NCBI GenBank assembly: GCA_964022665.1
Contig: CAXIDF010000008.1
Span: forward strand, 1 to 64,000
DNA from: Haliea sp964022665
Lineage (GTDB): Bacteria > Pseudomonadota > Gammaproteobacteria > Pseudomonadales > Halieaceae
Reading direction: 5' to 3'
Length of the DNA stretch: 64,000 nucleotides
The notes under the pieces were generated by a model, which had not been told where the DNA came from, searched no databases, and saw only the letters and a list, made by a program, of their open reading frames with translations. Made by a program: the position numbers and the translations under genes. Below, piece by piece: positions 55,137 through 63,601 of the stretch (position 1 is its first letter; each line of letters opens with the position of its first letter).

Positions 55137-56462
55137 ATGAGCAACACCGACAAAAAAACCATCGGCTTCGTCAGCCTGGGCTGCCCCAAGGCCCTGGTCG
55201 ACTCCGAGCGCATCCTCACCCAGCTCAAACTGGATGGCTACGACATTGTGCCGACCTACGAAGATGCACAACTCGTGGTGGTGAATACCTGCGGCTTTAT
55301 TGACAGCGCCAAACAGGAATCGCTGGATGCCATTGGTGAAGCCTTGAGCGAGAACGGTCGGGTAATCGTGACCGGCTGCATGGGCAAGGGGGCGGATGCC
55401 GATGCCGTCCGCCAGCTGCACCCGAAGGTGCTCAGCGTGACCGGGCCTGCCGCCTATGAAGAGGTGGTCGGTGCCGTACACCAGTACGTGCCGCACACGC
55501 CGGTGCATGACCCTCACATCGACCTGGTGCCACCCCAGGGCGTAAAACTGACCCCGCGCCATTACGCCTACCTGAAAATATCGGAAGGCTGTAACCACCG
55601 CTGCAGCTTTTGCATTATCCCGCACATGCGCGGCGACCTGGTGAGCCGCCCGATCGGTGAGGTCATGGAAGAAGCCGAACGGCTGGCACGGGCCGGAGTA
55701 CGGGAACTGCTGGTTATTTCCCAGGACACCAGCGCCTACGGCGTCGACCTGAAATACCGCACGGGCTTCTGGAACGGGCGGCCAATGAAAACCAGCATGC
55801 AATCGCTGTGCGAGGGCCTCGCCGAGTTCGGCATTTGGGTACGGCTGCACTACGTCTACCCCTACCCGCATGTCGACCACGTGTTGCCGCTGATGGCAGA
55901 CGGCAAGATTCTTCCCTATCTCGATATTCCCTTTCAACACGGCAGCCCCAGTGTGCTCAAGCGCATGAAGCGGCCCGCGGCCGCGGAAAAATCCCTGGAG
56001 CGTATTCACCGCTGGCGCGAGATCTGCCCGGACATCACCCTGCGCAGCACCTTTATTGTCGGCTTCCCGGGGGAAACCGATGCGGATTTCGAGGTATTGC
56101 TGGACTTCCTGCGCGAGGCCCAGCTGGACCGCGTGGGCTGTTTCCAGTACTCGCCGGTCGCCGGGGCACCCGCCAACGATCTGCCGAATCAGGTGCCGGC
56201 AACGCTGAAGCAGGAACGCTGGGAGCGCTTCATGGCCCTGCAACAGGAGATCAGTGCGGCGAAATTGCAGGCCAAAATCGGGCGCAGGATTGAAATCCTC
56301 ATCGACGAAGTAGACGACAAAGCCGCCATCGGCCGCTCCACGGCGGACGCACCGGAAATCGATGGCAAGGTCTACCTCGACGGCGTCACCGATCTCCAGC
56401 CCGGCGACTTCGTGGAAGCCGAAGTCACTGCCGCCGACGATTACGACCTCTGGGCCGGCTAG
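55137..56462 (+). CDS. rimO: Ribosomal protein S12 methylthiotransferase RimO
   Basis: A 441-residue radical-SAM enzyme that adds a methylthio group to the S12 aspartate. An N-terminal MTTase domain has Cys16, Cys52 and Cys81 for the auxiliary 4Fe-4S cluster. The radical-SAM CxxxCxxC is at Cys152, 156 and 159 (CNHRCSFC). A C-terminal TRAM domain covers about 375-441. GGA precedes the ATG. Followed by rsmE after 7 bp. Confidence 0.97.
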   Translation: MSNTDKKTIGFVSLGCPKALVDSERILTQLKLDGYDIVPTYEDAQLVVVNTCGFIDSAKQESLDAIGEALSENGRVIVTGCMGKGADADAVRQLHPKVLSVTGPAAYEEVVGAVHQYVPHTPVHDPHIDLVPPQGVKLTPRHYAYLKISEGCNHRCSFCIIPHMRGDLVSRPIGEVMEEAERLARAGVRELLVISQDTSAYGVDLKYRTGFWNGRPMKTSMQSLCEGLAEFGIWVRLHYVYPYPHVDHVLPLMADGKILPYLDIPFQHGSPSVLKRMKRPAAAEKSLERIHRWREICPDITLRSTFIVGFPGETDADFEVLLDFLREAQLDRVGCFQYSPVAGAPANDLPNQVPATLKQERWERFMALQQEISAAKLQAKIGRRIEILIDEVDDKAAIGRSTADAPEIDGKVYLDGVTDLQPGDFVEAEVTAADDYDLWAG

Positions 56463-56469
56463 CACTGCG

Positions 56470-57177
56470 GTGAACCTGCTGCTGTTCAGGCCCGATGAGT
56501 GCTCACCCGACGGGCAGCTGCGCGTCACCGGCCGCCGCGCGCAACACCTGCGACAGGTGCTGCAGGCCAAACCCGGCGACGTGCTGCAGGTGGGGCAAAT
56601 CGACGGGCTCATGGGCACGGCCGATCTTGCAGCCATTGACTCGCACAGCGCCACGCTGCAGGTACAGCTGCAGCACGCCGCACCGACCAAACTCCCGGTG
56701 ACACTACTGGTCGCTCTACCGCGGCCGAAAATGCTGCGGCGTATCCTGCGCAGCGCGGCGGAATTCGGCGTACGCGAGATCCACCTGCTGAACAGCTACC
56801 GCGTGGAGAAAAGCTACTGGCAAACCCCGGTGCTGGCGCCGGAGGTGATCGAGGAGTATCTGCTGCAAGGGTTGGAGCAGGCGCGCGACACCGTATTGCC
56901 CGCGGTGCATTTGCAGAGGCGTTTCAAGCCGTTTGTCGAGGATGTACTTCCGGGACTTATTGCAGGGCAGTGCGCTTTGCTCGCGCATCCGGGCGCGGGA
57001 CCGCTAGCACCTACAGCTTTGACGGATAACACCGTACTCGTTGTCGGGCCCGAGGGCGGCTTCATTCCTTATGAGGTGGAGAAGTTACTGATGGCGGGCT
57101 GTCGTCAGATAACACTGGGCGACCGCATTCTCCGGGTGGAGAATGCGGTCGCGGCACTGCTTGCGCGAGCGCTGTAG
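56470..57177 (+). CDS. rsmE: 16S rRNA (uracil(1498)-N3)-methyltransferase RsmE
   Basis: A 235-residue SPOUT-class methyltransferase starting at GTG 56470 (MNLLLFRPDECSPDG). An N-terminal PUA-like domain (about 1-75) precedes the SAM-binding knot with ALPRPKMLRRILRSAAEFG, VGPEGGF and the C-terminal LGDRILRVENAV motif. The latter encodes a perfect 15-bp inverted repeat in the DNA (57119-57152). It follows rimO by 7 bp and converges on the TonB receptor gene with a 6-bp gap. Confidence 0.93.
   Translation: MNLLLFRPDECSPDGQLRVTGRRAQHLRQVLQAKPGDVLQVGQIDGLMGTADLAAIDSHSATLQVQLQHAAPTKLPVTLLVALPRPKMLRRILRSAAEFGVREIHLLNSYRVEKSYWQTPVLAPEVIEEYLLQGLEQARDTVLPAVHLQRRFKPFVEDVLPGLIAGQCALLAHPGAGPLAPTALTDNTVLVVGPEGGFIPYEVEKLLMAGCRQITLGDRILRVENAVAALLARAL
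57119..57152 (+). repeat. Perfect 15-bp inverted repeat inside the end of rsmE
   Basis: GCGACCGCATTCTCC (57119-57133) and GGAGAATGCGGTCGC (57138-57152) pair perfectly around a 4-base loop (GGGT). It lies in the conserved LGxRILRxENA codons, 25 bp before the rsmE stop. No U-tract follows on either strand. It may be a coding coincidence favoured by codon choice, or a 3' end stabiliser shared by the convergent transcripts. Confidence 0.6.
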
Positions 57178-57183
57178 GCGCGC

Positions 57184-59658
57184 CTAGAACCGGTACTGGA
57201 TTTCCGCGCCATACATGCGTGGCGGCGCCACAGCAAAACCACCGGTACCGGAAGACTCCACCAGGGCGATACCCCCGTTGATGTAGTCCTCGTCGGTAAG
57301 GTTGGTGCCGTAGAGCGAAGCACTCCAGCGTTCATCGGTCGAGGTCCAGCCCAGCCGGGCACTGAGTTCGAACTGTTCATCCTCAAACCAGAGGCCGGTG
57401 GTACAGCTCAGCGCATCGAAACAGAACTCCATATCGAACTTCCAGCTGGCCTGGATGCGCGGCAGGAAGGTGCCCCAGGCGGTATCCAGTGCATACTGCG
57501 CCGACAGCAGGTAGCTCTGCTCGGGCAGGCGTGGCAGGTTTTCACTGGAACGATCGTTGGGGCAGGAATCTACCTGTATCAGGCTGAGGTCGGCGCGCAC
57601 GCAGCTCGCCGCCGGTGGCTGTGCAGTGTCCGCAATGGTGATCTGCGTGTCCATGAACTCCTTGATTTCACCATCCGTGAACGTCGCGTTAAAGCCGATA
57701 ATCAGCCTGTCGGTCGCCAGCCAGGTGGTTTCCAGTTCAAACCCCTTGATAGTTGAATCTGCCGCGTTGATGGTGGCAGGTGACGGCGAGTTCACCTCCG
57801 GGTTGATGACCAGCGTAGTCAACTGGCGGTTGGTGTAGTCGCTATAAAAAAGCGCGCCGTTGAGCCGCAACCGGCGATCGAGCAGGTCCAGCTTGAAACC
57901 CAGCTCGATATTCTGCACTTCCTCCGGCTCGAAAGGCTCGAGCTCGCCGGTGGGCGACTCGGACAGCCCCCCGGACAGGAAGCCTTCGCTGTAGGTGAGA
58001 TACAGGCTGCCCTGATCCAGCCACTCACTCTCCCCGATCAGATACTGAATGCTGGCCATGGGGGTGACATCGCTATTGGAGATCTTGCGCTGGCGCAGGT
58101 CACTCTCATCGAGAATGAAAGCCGGGTTGTACTCGAATTCCGGTCGCTGCACCACGAAAAGGCCGCCTCCTACAGGGATCGCAGCGCCACCATTGGCATC
58201 CAGCGTACTGGTGTCGATGGAATAGTCCTGTACCCGCAGATCGCGGCTTTCATCGGTGTAGCGCAGGCCGAGCGTGGTGCGCCACTGCGGCGTGAACTCC
58301 CACTCCACCTGCGCATAAGCAGCGATGGCATCGTTCTTCGCAGTCAGGCTGCTGGGTGAAATATTGAGGAAGAACAGATTGGCGATCGCCGGATCGAATG
58401 GCCCCAGGAAACTGATGCTCTGCCGTCCGCCGCTCTCTTCCTGATACCAGAACAGACCGGTCACATACTGCATGCGATCATCGAAGGCACTGCCGATGAG
58501 CTGGAACTCCTGGCTGTACTGGTCGCTTTCTCCGGCACCACCCTGCGGGTGTACCGTATTGGTGCGGTGCAGAAACGGTATGCCCGTATGATCGAGCTCA
58601 TCATTCTGTGACGCTTCGGTGAAACGATAGGCACTGATGCTCTTGAGAGAGAGGTCCGGATTGATGGCCCACTCCGCCACCAGGGACGCCCCGCGGTTCT
58701 CGGCCTTGTAGTCGCCGCCGAGGTCGGAGATCACAGTGCGCGGATCGCCGCCACCGGCCTGTGCTGCGTCTTCGCAGAAATCAGCCAGCGTGCGGCCCGT
58801 GGCGGGACCAATCGCAATGGTGTTGAACAAGGCCGCCTGCCAGCCGTTGGCGCCTTCCACGTTGACGCATTTCTGCGGACGCATTTTCTGGTCGGTGTCG
58901 GCCCAGTTCAGGTTCAGGTCGAGCACCAGGTCTTCCGTGGCCGCCCAGCGGGTCTGCCAGATCAGGCTCTGGCGATCCTCGTCCATGTAATCTTCGCCGT
59001 CGAAGAGATTTTCAATCTGGCCATCGCGCTTGCGGGTCACTCCGGACACGCGAGTCCAGACTGAATCGGTCAGCGGCACGTTGAGCACAAATTCCGTATC
59101 CAGGCGGTCATAGTTCCCCACCCGCAGGCCCACCGAACCTTCAAACTCCTCCACCGGCTTGTTGGTGGTAAACACCAGCGCGCCACCGGTGGTGTTCTTG
59201 CCAAACAGGGTGCCCTGGGGGCCGCGCAGCACCTGCACGGACTGTATGTCATTCAGGTCCAGCAGCGCGCCGTCCGGTCGGCCGAGGTAGACATCGTCGA
59301 TATAAATCCCCACGCCGGAGTCAATGTTCTCCCCCGTGTTGCGCTGGCCGACACCGCGAATGTACACGCTCGCCAGCGGTGCCGAGCCGTTAGCCTCGAC
59401 CACGTCGATATTGGGTGCCAATGTGTTGAGGTCGGCAAGGTTGCGTACGCCCGCCTCACGCAGGGCCGTGGCATCCAACGCGGTCACCGCCAGCGGCGTT
59501 TCCTGCAGGCTCTCGGCGCGCTTGCGCGCTGTCACGACCACCTCTTCAAGCACCATGCCCTGGGCGAGCACGGGGTTGGGTACAGCCGCCGCACAGGCTG
59601 CGGCCACAGCCAGCGACAAAACAGACATCCGGGACGTTTTCTGCTTCACCATCAACAT
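57184..59658 (-). CDS. TonB-dependent outer-membrane receptor
   Basis: An 824-residue outer-membrane beta-barrel transporter. A signal peptide ends near NPVLA (about residue 32), a TonB-box-like EEVVVTARK follows, then the plug domain (about 45-165, IRGVGQRNTGENIDSGVGIYIDDVYLG and VLRGPQGTLFGKNTTGGAL). The barrel ends with a C-terminal aromatic residue (GAEIQYRF), the outer-membrane insertion signal. A Fur-box match lies just upstream, suggesting iron-repressed uptake of a siderophore or heme, but the substrate is not read from sequence. No dedicated ABC transporter lies beside it. Confidence 0.92.
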   Translation of the reverse strand: MLMVKQKTSRMSVLSLAVAAACAAAVPNPVLAQGMVLEEVVVTARKRAESLQETPLAVTALDATALREAGVRNLADLNTLAPNIDVVEANGSAPLASVYIRGVGQRNTGENIDSGVGIYIDDVYLGRPDGALLDLNDIQSVQVLRGPQGTLFGKNTTGGALVFTTNKPVEEFEGSVGLRVGNYDRLDTEFVLNVPLTDSVWTRVSGVTRKRDGQIENLFDGEDYMDEDRQSLIWQTRWAATEDLVLDLNLNWADTDQKMRPQKCVNVEGANGWQAALFNTIAIGPATGRTLADFCEDAAQAGGGDPRTVISDLGGDYKAENRGASLVAEWAINPDLSLKSISAYRFTEASQNDELDHTGIPFLHRTNTVHPQGGAGESDQYSQEFQLIGSAFDDRMQYVTGLFWYQEESGGRQSISFLGPFDPAIANLFFLNISPSSLTAKNDAIAAYAQVEWEFTPQWRTTLGLRYTDESRDLRVQDYSIDTSTLDANGGAAIPVGGGLFVVQRPEFEYNPAFILDESDLRQRKISNSDVTPMASIQYLIGESEWLDQGSLYLTYSEGFLSGGLSESPTGELEPFEPEEVQNIELGFKLDLLDRRLRLNGALFYSDYTNRQLTTLVINPEVNSPSPATINAADSTIKGFELETTWLATDRLIIGFNATFTDGEIKEFMDTQITIADTAQPPAASCVRADLSLIQVDSCPNDRSSENLPRLPEQSYLLSAQYALDTAWGTFLPRIQASWKFDMEFCFDALSCTTGLWFEDEQFELSARLGWTSTDERWSASLYGTNLTDEDYINGGIALVESSGTGGFAVAPPRMYGAEIQYRF

Positions 59659-59672
59659 CTATTGCACCTCAC

Positions 59673-59691
59673 TATTATGATTATCGTTATA
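59673..59691 (-). promoter_or_regulatory. Fur-box-like operator
   Basis: On the minus strand the 19 bases TATAACGATAATCATAATA match the Fur consensus GATAATGATAATCATTATC at 15 of 19 positions, counted by hand. The site ends 15 bp before the receptor start codon. No clear -10/-35 pair was assigned around it. Binding is inferred. Confidence 0.6.
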
Positions 59692-59814
59692 GCGCTATCG
59701 CTCATACTAACAGCGATTAGTCTGGATTAAAGCAAGCTTTGCGTCGCGCCGACAAGGCGACAAAATACCGCGATCGGGGCAGTGCGGCAGGCTTTGGGCG
59801 CCGCCCCTCGCGTT

Positions 59815-60480
59815 TCAGGTTTCGCGCCTGGGGTGCACGCCAACCGGACAGCTTACCCCCGTACCACCCAGGCCACAGTAGCCACCCGGATTCTTCGCCA
59901 GGTACTGCTGGTGGTACTCTTCGGCGTAATAAAACGGGGGAGCCGGAGATATCTCGGTGGTGATCGCGCCGTAGCCGGACTGCTCCAGCGCCCGCTGGAA
60001 GTCATCCCTGCTCGCCAGCGCCTGTGCCTGTTGCTCGTCGCCGTAGGTGTAAATGGCGGAGCGATATTGTGTGCCCCGGTCATTGCCCTGCCGCATGCCC
60101 TGAGTGGGGTCGTGGCCCTCCCAGAATCGCTGCAGGAGCTCGGCGTAGCTGATCTGCGCGGGATCAAACACCACCAGCACAACCTCGGTGTGCCCGGTAC
60201 CACCGCTGCACACTTCCTGATAAGCCGGGTTGGGCGTATGGCCGCCGGCGTAGCCCGCTGCAGTGGTGTATACGCCGGGCAATTGCCAGAACAAGCGCTC
60301 TACGCCCCAGAAGCAGCCCATGCCGAATACAGCCTGCTGCAACGGCGCAGGGAAAGGCCCTTGTAGCGGGTGCCCGTTGACGAAGTGGGCAGCGGGCACA
60401 GGCATGGCTTCGCTGCGCCCCGGCAATGCAGACCCGGCGTCGGGCAATGCGTGTTTCTTGCGAATATCAAACAGACTCAT
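59815..60480 (-). CDS. msrA: Peptide-methionine (S)-S-oxide reductase MsrA
   Basis: A 221-residue enzyme repairing methionine-S-sulfoxide. The catalytic Cys56 lies in FGMGCFWGVER. GYAGGHTPNPAYQEVCSGGTGHTEVV and EYHQQYL are conserved, and a recycling-type Cys sits near the C-terminus (GYCGLGGTGVSCP). The start is ATG 60480 (MSLFDIRKKHALPDAG); earlier in-frame codons lack similarity. The N-terminal extension of about 48 residues before the core is usual for the long proteobacterial form. Confidence 0.96.
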   Translation of the reverse strand: MSLFDIRKKHALPDAGSALPGRSEAMPVPAAHFVNGHPLQGPFPAPLQQAVFGMGCFWGVERLFWQLPGVYTTAAGYAGGHTPNPAYQEVCSGGTGHTEVVLVVFDPAQISYAELLQRFWEGHDPTQGMRQGNDRGTQYRSAIYTYGDEQQAQALASRDDFQRALEQSGYGAITTEISPAPPFYYAEEYHQQYLAKNPGGYCGLGGTGVSCPVGVHPRRET

Positions 60481-60683
60481 GCGGTTAACCTCTACCTGAC
60501 AGATACCCCAGTGTACTGCCCTTCCCGTTTCTGGTGTAGCGGGTGTAAGCTGGCCGGACGGCATTCCCGCAGCGCTGCCACTGTACCGTCACACTTTTGC
60601 CCTAACGTGCAGGCAGAAGCACCCCGGCGCAGTGAACCAAAGTGTCAGCGCCGGGTCTGACTGGGAAGAACAAGGACTTCAAC

Positions 60684-60875
60684 ATGAATACACATAACGC
60701 AACATTCAACCCGGGCGCACTGTGCAGCCGCAAACTGTGGCGACTTGTCGCTGGGCAGGAACAACAGCCGCAACTGGACGAGGGCAGCCTGCGCAGCGCC
60801 ATTGCGGAACTGGCCGAACGGCGCACTTATCTCACTGAGCTGGAACGCCTGGGCAAGCTCGACCCGCGGCACTGA
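60684..60875 (+). CDS. Small hypothetical protein ahead of a VWA gene
   Basis: A 63-residue protein starting MNTHNATFNPGALC, with AAGGA 7 nt before the ATG. The C-terminal half is helical and charged (SLRSAIAELAERRTYLTELERLG), perhaps a coiled coil. There is no signal peptide and no recognised family. Its good ribosome site and close spacing (13 bp) to the VWA-like gene suggest it is real and co-transcribed with VWA and J-domain genes. Confidence 0.65.
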   Translation: MNTHNATFNPGALCSRKLWRLVAGQEQQPQLDEGSLRSAIAELAERRTYLTELERLGKLDPRH

Positions 60876-60888
60876 CGCCGCCTCCGCC

Positions 60889-61575
60889 ATGGCGAAACCT
60901 CCTGCGCGAAACTCCAGTTCACAGGACATTCAGGCTTTTCTCGGCACCGCAAAGGCCGTCGCGGTGTTTGCGCAACGGCAGCCGCGGCTTGTCTTCGCCA
61001 TCGACGCCACCGCCAGCCGCGAGCCCACCTGGGCCATGGCGCGCGACCGACAGGCCGCCATGTTCCACAGTGCCAGCGAGCTTGCCGCGATCAGTATCCA
61101 GCTGTGCTATTACCGTGGTTTCCAGGAATTCAAGGCAAGCCCGTGGCTCACTGACAGCGACGCCCTGGCGCAACAAATGGCGCGTGTGCGCTGCCAGGGC
61201 GGTCACACGCAAATCAGACGCCTGCTGCGTCACGCCCTCACCGTACATCAGGAAAGCCCCGTACGCGGCCTGGTATTCATTGGCGATGCGCTGGAAGAGC
61301 CGGCAGATGATGTCTGCCAGCTCGCGGGACAGTGCGGCCTGCGCAGACTGCCGCTGTTTCTGTTCCAGGAAGGCCGCGACCCCGCGGTGCAGAAGACCTT
61401 TCAGTCCATGGCGCGCGTGAGCGGCGGGGCATGGGCGCGTTTTGATCAGCACAGTGCGAACACCCTGGCCGATCTGCTTGGCGCCGTGGCCTGCTATGCC
61501 TCGGGTGGCCGCGAAGCGCTGGAGAATCACCCCGGCCAAGGTGCTAGACTGCTGCTTCAACAGTTGAAACCCTGA
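60889..61575 (+). CDS. VWA-like domain protein
   Basis: A 228-residue soluble protein, MAKPPARNSSSQDIQAFL at the start. A von Willebrand A-type fold is suggested by RLVFAIDATASREPTW (a divergent metal site with DATAS in place of DxSxS), GLVFIGDALEEP and PLFLFQEGRDPA. No signal peptide is seen, so it is probably cytoplasmic. The longer open frame to 60745 overlaps the small gene and is not used. It lies 13 bp after a small gene and 8 bp before a J-domain membrane protein, so the three probably act together. Role unknown. Confidence 0.82.
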   Translation: MAKPPARNSSSQDIQAFLGTAKAVAVFAQRQPRLVFAIDATASREPTWAMARDRQAAMFHSASELAAISIQLCYYRGFQEFKASPWLTDSDALAQQMARVRCQGGHTQIRRLLRHALTVHQESPVRGLVFIGDALEEPADDVCQLAGQCGLRRLPLFLFQEGRDPAVQKTFQSMARVSGGAWARFDQHSANTLADLLGAVACYASGGREALENHPGQGARLLLQQLKP

Positions 61576-61583
61576 GGGCCTAC

Positions 61584-62303
61584 GTGCCGAGACTTCTGCT
61601 CCTGCTGGCCATTGCCGCAGTCCTTTACATCCTCTATGTCCGCGCGCGATCGTTGCCACCTCACAAGCGCAAGGCACAGTACATCAAGCTCGGGCTGGCG
61701 GCAGTGGCTATCGTCGTTTTGTTTCTTACGCTGACCGGGCGCATGCATTGGGTTGGCGCTGCGCTCACCGGCCTGCTGGTGGCCGGCAGGCAGCTACTGC
61801 CCCTGCTGATGCGGCTGTTTCCGATGCTCTCTTCACTGCGCAACTCATCGGCAAACGCGGGGCAGGGCCGGCAATCCACTGTGGACAGCGCCGTGCTGCG
61901 TATGCATCTGGACCATGACAGCGGCAAGCTCAGTGGCGAGGTGCTGACCGGCCCATTCAAGGACTGGCGACTCGATGAACTGGATCGCACGCAACTGGAA
62001 ACCCTACTGCAGTATTGCCGGCAGGAGGACAGTGATTCTGTACAACTTCTGGACAGCTACCTGCAGCAGCGCTTCCCAGGCGAGACCGATTTTGGTAACC
62101 AGGGTTCCAGGCCGCCGCCCCGCAGCCAGAGCGGGCTCAGCCGCAGCGAAGCGCTGGCCATTCTCGGCCTCGGCGATGAGGCCACGGATGATGATATTGT
62201 TGCCGCGCACCGCAGCCTGATGCAGAAACTGCATCCAGACCGCGGCGGCAACCACTACCTTGCCGCCAAGGTGAACGAAGCCAAAGACTTCCTGCTGGGG
62301 TAG
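61584..62303 (+). CDS. J-domain (DnaJ-like) membrane protein
   Basis: A 239-residue inner-membrane protein with a GTG start, after GAGG. Two hydrophobic helices (about 3-20 and 34-70) anchor it. A middle region (about 100-165, VLRMHLDHDSGKLSGEVLTGPFKDWRL) follows, and a C-terminal J domain (about 185-239) carries the HPD tripeptide in KLHPDRGG. The C-terminal position and the atypical, DjlA-like or TIM14-like layout suggest it recruits DnaK (Hsp70) to the membrane. It is paired with a VWA-like protein 8 bp upstream. Confidence 0.87.
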   Translation: MPRLLLLLAIAAVLYILYVRARSLPPHKRKAQYIKLGLAAVAIVVLFLTLTGRMHWVGAALTGLLVAGRQLLPLLMRLFPMLSSLRNSSANAGQGRQSTVDSAVLRMHLDHDSGKLSGEVLTGPFKDWRLDELDRTQLETLLQYCRQEDSDSVQLLDSYLQQRFPGETDFGNQGSRPPPRSQSGLSRSEALAILGLGDEATDDDIVAAHRSLMQKLHPDRGGNHYLAAKVNEAKDFLLG

Positions 62304-62388
62304 AGCAGGCGGCGCAATGTAGGCTGGTGTGCGTCGTGACGACTCTTTACACTGCGCGCCGCACACTGTTGAGAGGAGCCCGAGAGTC

Positions 62389-62709
62389 ATGAGTGAGGTG
62401 TTTGTTGTCCGCAATCAGCTTGGCCACTACTGGGGCAAAAGCAAAAGCTGGGTAGACGGTCGCGACGCCCGTCAGGTGGCGCGCCTGAAGCATCACGATG
62501 AAGCCGTCAACCTGCTGTTCGAGCTCAGCAGCAAGGATGTGGCACTGCGCGGAGAAGTCGTGGCGGCGCAAACCGATGGGCGCGGCGAACCGGTCATTGA
62601 ATCCAGCCATCACCCGCTACCGGACGCGGAGCAGGATTTACTCACAGAGACGGAACAGAATCCATCAGCTACCGCTCAAACCGGGGCTGCAACAACCACC
62701 ACGAGGTGA
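62389..62709 (+). CDS. Small hypothetical protein upstream of htpX
   Basis: A 106-residue protein starting MSEVFVVRNQLGHYWGKSKSW. GGAG precedes the ATG at some distance. The N-terminal half is compact, with many charged residues and aromatic Trp/Tyr, while the C-terminus is low-complexity (Glu, Thr, Ala-rich). No known domain is assigned. It is followed by htpX after 10 bp and may share its transcript. Confidence 0.65.
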   Translation: MSEVFVVRNQLGHYWGKSKSWVDGRDARQVARLKHHDEAVNLLFELSSKDVALRGEVVAAQTDGRGEPVIESSHHPLPDAEQDLLTETEQNPSATAQTGAATTTTR

Positions 62710-62719
62710 AACAACGACC

Positions 62720-63601
62720 ATGAGAATCCTGCTCTTCCTTGCCACAAACATCGCGGTACTGGTACTGGTCAGCATTATTTTCAATCTGCTGGGCCTTGAG
62801 GGCATTCTTGCCGCGAACGGCGTTGACCTGAACCTGGGTCCGCTGCTGATCTTCTGCGCCCTGTTCGGGTTCGGCGGCTCACTCATTTCGCTGTTTCTCT
62901 CCAAATGGCTGGCCAAGCGGGGCACCGGGACCTACATCATTGAACAGCCACGCAATCGAGACGAGCAGTGGCTGCTCGATACGGTGCGAGAGCTCGCCGA
63001 AGAAGCCGGTATCGGCATGCCCGAGGTGGGAATTTTTCCGTCGGAGGCAGCCAATGCCTTTGCCACTGGCTGGAACCGCAACGCGGCACTGGTCGCGGTT
63101 TCCAGCGGCATGCTGGAACGCTTCCAGCCCGCTGAGGTGCGCGCTGTCATGGCACACGAAATCGGCCACGTAGCCAACGGCGACATGGTGACACTCACCC
63201 TGATCCAGGGCGTGGTCAACACATTCGTCATGTTTCTGGCGCGCATTATCGGCCACACCGTGGACCGCGTCATTTTCAAAACGGAGCGCGGTTACGGCAT
63301 CGGCTATTACGTGGTCACGATCGTTGCGGAACTGGTGTTGGGCTTCCTCGCCAGCATGATCGTGTTCTGGTTCTCGCGCTGGCGCGAATACCGTGCGGAT
63401 GCCGCCAGCGCAAGGCTGGCCGGTGGCGGCGCGATGGTGGCGGCCCTGCAGCGCCTGCGTGCCGAGCAGGGCCTGCCCCAGGACCTGCCGGGCGAGCTGA
63501 CCGCCTTTGGCATCAGCGAGCAGATGAAGGAGGGGTTCTCCGCCCTCTTCCGTTCACATCCGCCGCTGGAGGATCGTATCAGGGCCCTGCAGCAGGGCTG
63601 A
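62720..63601 (+). CDS. htpX: Membrane protease HtpX
   Basis: A 293-residue M48-family zinc metalloprotease of the inner membrane that degrades damaged membrane proteins. N-terminal helices (about 4-22 and 37-55) precede the active site HEIGH, with zinc ligands His146 and His150, catalytic Glu147 and the third ligand Glu223 in EYRADA. Two further helices (about 155-180 and 195-215) follow the HEIGH motif. The start ATG 62720 is chosen over earlier in-frame codons. It overlaps the convergent EthD-like gene by 23 bp. Confidence 0.96.
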   Translation: MRILLFLATNIAVLVLVSIIFNLLGLEGILAANGVDLNLGPLLIFCALFGFGGSLISLFLSKWLAKRGTGTYIIEQPRNRDEQWLLDTVRELAEEAGIGMPEVGIFPSEAANAFATGWNRNAALVAVSSGMLERFQPAEVRAVMAHEIGHVANGDMVTLTLIQGVVNTFVMFLARIIGHTVDRVIFKTERGYGIGYYVVTIVAELVLGFLASMIVFWFSRWREYRADAASARLAGGGAMVAALQRLRAEQGLPQDLPGELTAFGISEQMKEGFSALFRSHPPLEDRIRALQQG

